Assembly (NCBI GenBank): GCA_947247005.1 | Contig: OX365956.1 | Location: 1,185,501-1,249,500, forward strand | Direction of reading: 5' to 3' | Length of the DNA: 64,000 nt | From: Spisula solida | Lineage: Eukaryota > Mollusca > Bivalvia > Venerida > Mactridae | In this document: positions 60,082 through 64,000 of the stretch, piece by piece | How positions within the stretch are numbered: position 1 is the first letter of the stretch | Layout of the letters: each line of letters begins with the position of its first letter | The notes under the pieces: model-generated | Told to the model about the DNA's origin: nothing | Database searches by the model: none | The model's input: only the letters and a program-made list of their open reading frames with translations | Program-made: the position numbers and the translations under genes

Positions 60082-61002
60082 TTACTGTTGGTTATTGGAA
60101 ACTGCAGACATGTTAATGTGTGGAATACGAATGTAGCGTTTGAATGCATGTGACTTCCAACGGCCCATTTGCATAACATCCTGTTCTTTTGTGCCTGAAA
60201 TAATGGCTTGTGTGCATGCTCCAATGCGAAAGCTGTGTAGTTTGTAGTGTTTCTTAGATAGCTGTGCAAAAGCTAAAAGTTCATTGAACACCCCTCTGAA
60301 GTGAGATAGGGTTATTGGTACTTGGCCAGAAGATATGAACAAAGGTCCTTTTGATTGCCCCCTGTATGTCAAGTAAGACAGTAAGTGAGAAACCGGACAT
60401 TGTACTTTTTGGGAAGGGATGACAATATTAACAGGCTTGCAAGTTTTCTGGGTTTTGTGGTGAAATAATTTGACTTGCACTGTGGATGAAGCAAATTCTA
60501 TATGGTGTAGTTGTACCACCTTACCACTACTATTGAGTCTGCTTGGGAGTAGTTCTCCCATTCTGAAGAAACCATGGAACGTTATAAGAATTATGGTTTT
60601 GTACAAAAGTTTGCTGTACGGGTTATTTGAGAACAAGTTGTCACATGCAAGAAGTAATTGATGGATATGTTTTCCCAGTAGTGGGAGACGGCAATCTTTT
60701 TTGTTGATCAATTTACGACAGCCCAGTACCATCCTGCGAATAATGAAACTGTTACAAGGATCTTCATATCCTGCTATTTGGTGGAAGTATGAAATGGCAG
60801 AAAGATGGCTACTTATAGTACTAGGGGCAAAATTAGAAGAGTACAAATGAGCTACAAAAAGAGAGACTGTGTCTGACGTTGTAGGAAAACACTGGTGATT
60901 GCCCCCACTACTGGAGACAAAAGTTGTAAATCTTGCCCAGAATCTGTCATATGACCGTCTAGTTGTTGTTGCTAAGGAAGATTGGAGTAACATTTTCCTC
61001 AC
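60082..61002 (-). CDS. Tyrosine recombinase of the DIRS/Ngaro-like element
   Basis: 306 codons counted from GTG; the first ATG is at 60993 and the frame stays open further upstream, overlapping the end of the RT region. Catalytic residues of the family are all visible: Arg147 in FHGFFRMGELLP, His256 and Arg259 in LHSFRIG, and Tyr290 in HAFKRYIRIP, with Trp282 in the position where many members have His or Trp. The N-terminal ~110 residues resemble a SAM-like core-binding domain. It would integrate the circular cDNA without target duplication. No stop or frameshift is seen, and there is no sign of decay. Confidence 0.85.
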   Translation of the reverse strand: MRKMLLQSSLATTTRRSYDRFWARFTTFVSSSGGNHQCFPTTSDTVSLFVAHLYSSNFAPSTISSHLSAISYFHQIAGYEDPCNSFIIRRMVLGCRKLINKKDCRLPLLGKHIHQLLLACDNLFSNNPYSKLLYKTIILITFHGFFRMGELLPSRLNSSGKVVQLHHIEFASSTVQVKLFHHKTQKTCKPVNIVIPSQKVQCPVSHLLSYLTYRGQSKGPLFISSGQVPITLSHFRGVFNELLAFAQLSKKHYKLHSFRIGACTQAIISGTKEQDVMQMGRWKSHAFKRYIRIPHINMSAVSNNQQ

Positions 61003-62660
61003 TTTAGCATTCTCTTTGGTGACATAGTGATTGGTATTGGCGTTGGATGTTCGTCCAGGTAAGGTGCAAGAGCTAGAGCTTCTCTCACCTGAAAGCGTGA
61101 AAGTTTATCACAGATTGTGTTTTTGGAAGTCGAAATGTGAGTGGAAGTAAAGCAGAAATTGAACTCCAATGCCTTGAGGACTATAATACGGATAAGTTTC
61201 ATCATAACTGGATCCTTTGAAGTCTGTTTATTAAGACAAAAGACCACTGCCATGTTATCACACACGAAACGAACATTCCTGTTCTGCCACAAATGACCGA
61301 ACATAAAGACAGCTAAGGCAATAGGGTACATTTCTAATATGTTAATATGGTGTTTCACATATTGAGGAAAAGCACCAAAAGTCCAAGAAGACTCATGGGT
61401 ACATGCAAACCCTTTTGTGCTAGCTGCATCTGAATGCAAGTTGATTGTGTCTGATGAGATAAACCTATCTCTAGTCAACAAAGTGCAACCATTGTATTTG
61501 TGTATGAATGTGTACCATAAATGAAGGTCTGCCCTGCATTCGCTAGTAAGTTTAATGAAATGATGGCCCACTGATTTACCAATGGTAAGGTCATACAGAC
61601 GGCGTAAGAAACATCTGCCTGGTTTAACCACTTTACACGCAAAATTAAGATGGCCCAGAATTGATTGCAACTGTTTTAATTTGATTTTGCGCCTGTTTTT
61701 ATGTTCAAGCAGAATACATTCTAATGTGGCTATCTTGTCCCGAGGAAGGCTAGCAACAAGTGTTGTTGTGTCCACAAGTATACCATGCACCTCTATTTGA
61801 GTGGTTGGTAATACTGTCTTATCATGTTTGATAGGTACACCTATGTCTGAAGCCAATTGAAAGAAACTGTTTAAAGCCTGCTGGCATTCATTTGAATTAG
61901 GACTACCCACAAATATAAAATCATCTATAATGTGTGACATATGAGAAACGTTGAATTTGTTCTGTAAGACCCATTGGATGCTTCTGGAGAAGCTTTCGAA
62001 AATTGCTACCGATGAAGATGCACCCATAGGTAAGACTGTGTCAAAGTAAAATTTCCCTTTGAAGGTAAAACCTAACTTCCCATAATCTAATGGGGGAAAT
62101 GGGGATGATTCTAAATGCTTCTTCTATGTCTGCCTTAGCTACCAATGAATGTCTACCCGAATGGAGAATTAATTCTGCCACATCGTCAAAAGATTCCATT
62201 GTTACACATGAATTTTTCTTGGGAATCATACAGTTAACAGAATAAGTAGAATTTGTACTGAATGATAAATCATGTATCAAGCGGAAGCTATTTTTGGCCT
62301 TTTTAGGGACAACCCCCAAAGGACTGCAAACAAAATCCTTTAAAGGTGGCCTTGCATAAGGACCTTTGATACGTTTCTTATTAATCTCAATGCCTAGTTT
62401 ATTCTCTAGGAAACCCTCATTTTTTACAGCTGAAGGGTGATTTGAACATATGCGCCCGTGAATGTTACCCACAGTACCTAATCTGAAACCTATGGAGAAA
62501 CCATTGACTAATGTTTGAGTCTGTTCGCTGTCGTAACCTTGCAAATGAAATGCCAGACGAAATGCATTAACCGGTGAAGGAATGCAGAAATTAGTCTTTT
62601 TTGGGGGTAGGTTTGTTTGAATACTGGTGAGATTTGTTACTAGATTGTTGTCCATGTTGC
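60999..62660 (-). pseudogene. Reverse transcriptase-RNase H, split by a frameshift
   Basis: The upstream frame (real coding from about 62,650; open to the stop at 62041) has the RT fingers and motif A: CSPLGVVPKKAKNSFRLIHD, then HSLVAKADIEEAFRIIPI. The downstream frame (60999-62027, 342 codons from ATG) has MGASSSVAIFESF, the catalytic HIIDDFIFVG (Asp35-Asp36), a thumb, and an RNase H with Asp200 (LHSDAAST), Glu232 (ILEMYPI), Asp257 (CDNMAVV) and Asp307. The frames separate within about 62050-62095, next to a run of five C, in the middle of the palm, so this is most likely a one-base mutation rather than programmed shifting. It overlaps the gag frame upstream and the recombinase frame downstream. 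Confidence 0.8.
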
Positions 62661-63634
62661 TGTATTTTCCTACATGTAGATGCCCCATGTGATGTTCCGC
62701 CACACTTTGAACATTGGTGCGAGTTTGTACATTTTGCTTTTGAGCAACTAGCCATTCTTTGGAATTCCCAGCAATAACCTTTGCGGTATGTGTTTTGCCC
62801 TGGGCTTCTGGATGTGTGACCGTTATTGAATGACCTGTTACGTTGTTGATGTTGGGGACGAAAAGTAGACATTTGGATGACACAGAATAGGTATGTCTCT
62901 GTGTGAAGTTTGCCCCATGGAAGAGGTGAAACAGCTCGCAATTGGCGGAATTTTTCATCATACAATTGCCAGTGGGTAGTGTGGTTGGCCAAATTTTGAA
63001 TCAATGTCATGTATAGGAACAATTCTGGGGATTCATTGGCGTATTTGGAACTATAGACCGCCGCATATATCTGAAAAGCTCTGGACCAGACCAGTATGCC
63101 CGATATTTTCTTAGGTGCTGCTTTTTCTATGGATGTTATTGTGCCAAAATTAGTTTTTTTGATAGTTTTTGTTTCTGACACAGCTTTGTTGGCAAAATAT
63201 AAAGCCGATAGATCAATGTACTCCATGTTCAAAATTTTTGTCCTAATTTTCTTGTCAACTTGATCATGTACAATAGAAAAACAGCCTAAATCTACTTGTT
63301 TAACAACTTTATCATCCTTCTCTTTACTCTCCTCATCTTCAATGTTCTCATCATCATCGTTATCAGAGTTAGACATTTCAATTTCTGATACTGGATCGTC
63401 CGAACAGGAATTATCTTCCTGTTCCATATCACTATCATTATAAATTTCCGTACCGTCTTCCCTATGTTCTGGCTCTGATTCTGATTCACTGTTCAACATT
63501 TCCTTAATTTCTCTCATAACGGTTTTGTCTTTGGTTATAGCGTCTGCTATCAGTCGTGCCATTTTGTTTTCCCCGGTTTTGGACTTCTTTTTCCTTTTCC
63601 CCCCTTTTGCCTCATTTGGGCGTGTTTTAGGCAT
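62591..63634 (-). CDS. Gag-like ORF1 of the DIRS/Ngaro-like element
   Basis: 347 codons from ATG (63632-63634). It has a Lys-rich start, a long acidic Ser/Glu/Asp segment (about residues 45-105), a central helical region ending near PLPWGKLHTETY, and a C-terminal Cys/His part: CWEFQRMASCSKAKC then a zinc knuckle CSKCGGTSHGASTC (about residues 307-320, C-x2-C-x4-H-x4-C). It is presumed to bind the element RNA and form particles. A TTTTCAG directly precedes the ATG. Intact as read. Confidence 0.75.
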   Translation of the reverse strand: MPKTRPNEAKGGKRKKKSKTGENKMARLIADAITKDKTVMREIKEMLNSESESEPEHREDGTEIYNDSDMEQEDNSCSDDPVSEIEMSNSDNDDDENIEDEESKEKDDKVVKQVDLGCFSIVHDQVDKKIRTKILNMEYIDLSALYFANKAVSETKTIKKTNFGTITSIEKAAPKKISGILVWSRAFQIYAAVYSSKYANESPELFLYMTLIQNLANHTTHWQLYDEKFRQLRAVSPLPWGKLHTETYLFCVIQMSTFRPQHQQRNRSFNNGHTSRSPGQNTYRKGYCWEFQRMASCSKAKCTNSHQCSKCGGTSHGASTCRKIQQHGQQSSNKSHQYSNKPTPKKD

Positions 63635-64000
63635 TCTGAAAACAATGTAAAATTATAATATATTACTAAATGTATAACAAGCCCTCTGAACTTGTATCTG
63701 AATAACACTGATGAGCATTTCAGTGCTTATTTATAATTGCGCCAAAGTGCAGAAACATTTGCACTGTCCTTGTGATGACCAGCATATGTCTTGGACCCTC
63801 TAATGTGCAAATTTTGCATAATGCCCACATGCTGTAACCCGTCATCCAAATGAATAATAATGAAATTGACAGCATATATAAATTCATGAAATGTTGTAAT
63901 TAGTAACCCCTATGTTGTGATTTATTATATTCTGCTGGAATGCAGAAGTCCACAACAACTGTCAATGTCTTTAAAATGGAATGAAGACAAGTATAATACT
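63635..64000. other. 5' leader of the retrotransposon or flank
   Basis: No gene. If the element has a left terminal repeat it should lie here or beyond; I found no match to the 57.2-57.9-kb repeats by eye. Confidence 0.4.

Larger units (their letters stand above)
57198..64000 (-). mobile_element. DIRS/Ngaro-like tyrosine-recombinase retrotransposon (5' end beyond window)
   Basis: Three minus-strand reading regions in the order gag, reverse transcriptase-RNase H, tyrosine recombinase, with no integrase or protease motif, are diagnostic of the YR retrotransposons. Neighbouring frames overlap at both junctions. The lower limit is set by the 170-bp direct repeats, tentatively; the upper end is not seen. 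Confidence 0.72.

Noticed and set aside
62041..62095. Programmed frameshift site in the reverse transcriptase
   Set aside because: The frames part in the middle of the palm domain at a plain C run with no slippery heptamer or clear stem; a one-base mutation is simpler.

Overview
The window is eukaryotic, intron-containing, AT-rich and very repeat-dense. The mix of repeats (several tRNA-derived SINE families, fold-back elements, long minisatellites, a DIRS-type retrotransposon) with a NACHT/leucine-rich innate immune gene fits a mollusc, most likely a bivalve. The species is inferred from style, not proven.

Layout. 1-8.8 kb holds no recognisable gene: a candidate 0.4-kb inverted-repeat element, a 25-bp minisatellite and a 4-kb expansion of degenerate ACTG repeats, then a small hAT-like MITE. 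8.8-12.0 kb holds a ~190-bp tandem array running into a 200-base assembly gap, directly followed by the 3' part of a NACHT-LRR (NLR-like) gene whose 3' flank is a long imperfect inverted repeat. 12.6-14.1 kb is dispersed repeats.

The centre (14,161-51,865) reads as one giant, nested DNA transposon of about 37.7 kb. Its ends share an inverted terminal sequence (GATCTACTAAAACCCGTGAC... in both orientations) and are flanked by the same 9 bases, TATATAAAT. The left end carries a dense cluster of CCCGTGACG/CGTCACGGG motifs, which recur at the right end. Inside are two convergent genes with consistent splice sites and phases. The first is a 13-exon plus-strand RNase-H-like transposase (19,886-44,243; 753 sense codons of which one is an in-frame TGA). 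The second is a 4-exon minus-strand gene (47,945-51,771; 247 aa) with an RG-rich N-terminus and a domain matching the cytoplasmic 'ballast' zinc-binding domain of P2X7 receptors; it starts 94 bases inside the right end. A third gene, a Ulp1-like cysteine protease with a PHD finger, survives only as relics at the left end, split by a 4.49-kb element with TTAA target duplications (14,784-19,273).

Intron 9 of the transposase contains a second, decayed version of the same gene pair in the same convergent arrangement: transposase relic 27,314-33,448 lacking the catalytic exons, and ballast-domain relic about 37,100-40,986. Two diverged copies with the same two genes suggest that the transposase plus ballast-domain pair is the functional unit of a transposon family. 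SINEs, fold-back MITEs and older dispersed repeats fill the introns.

The right side (51.9-64 kb) has no host gene I can support: a 640-bp TIR element with a 9-bp duplication, then a minus-strand DIRS/Ngaro-like retrotransposon (gag, reverse transcriptase/RNase H, tyrosine recombinase) with one frameshift in the reverse transcriptase, a ~58-bp tandem array downstream of the recombinase, and a pair of identical 170-bp direct repeats that may be its split terminal repeats.
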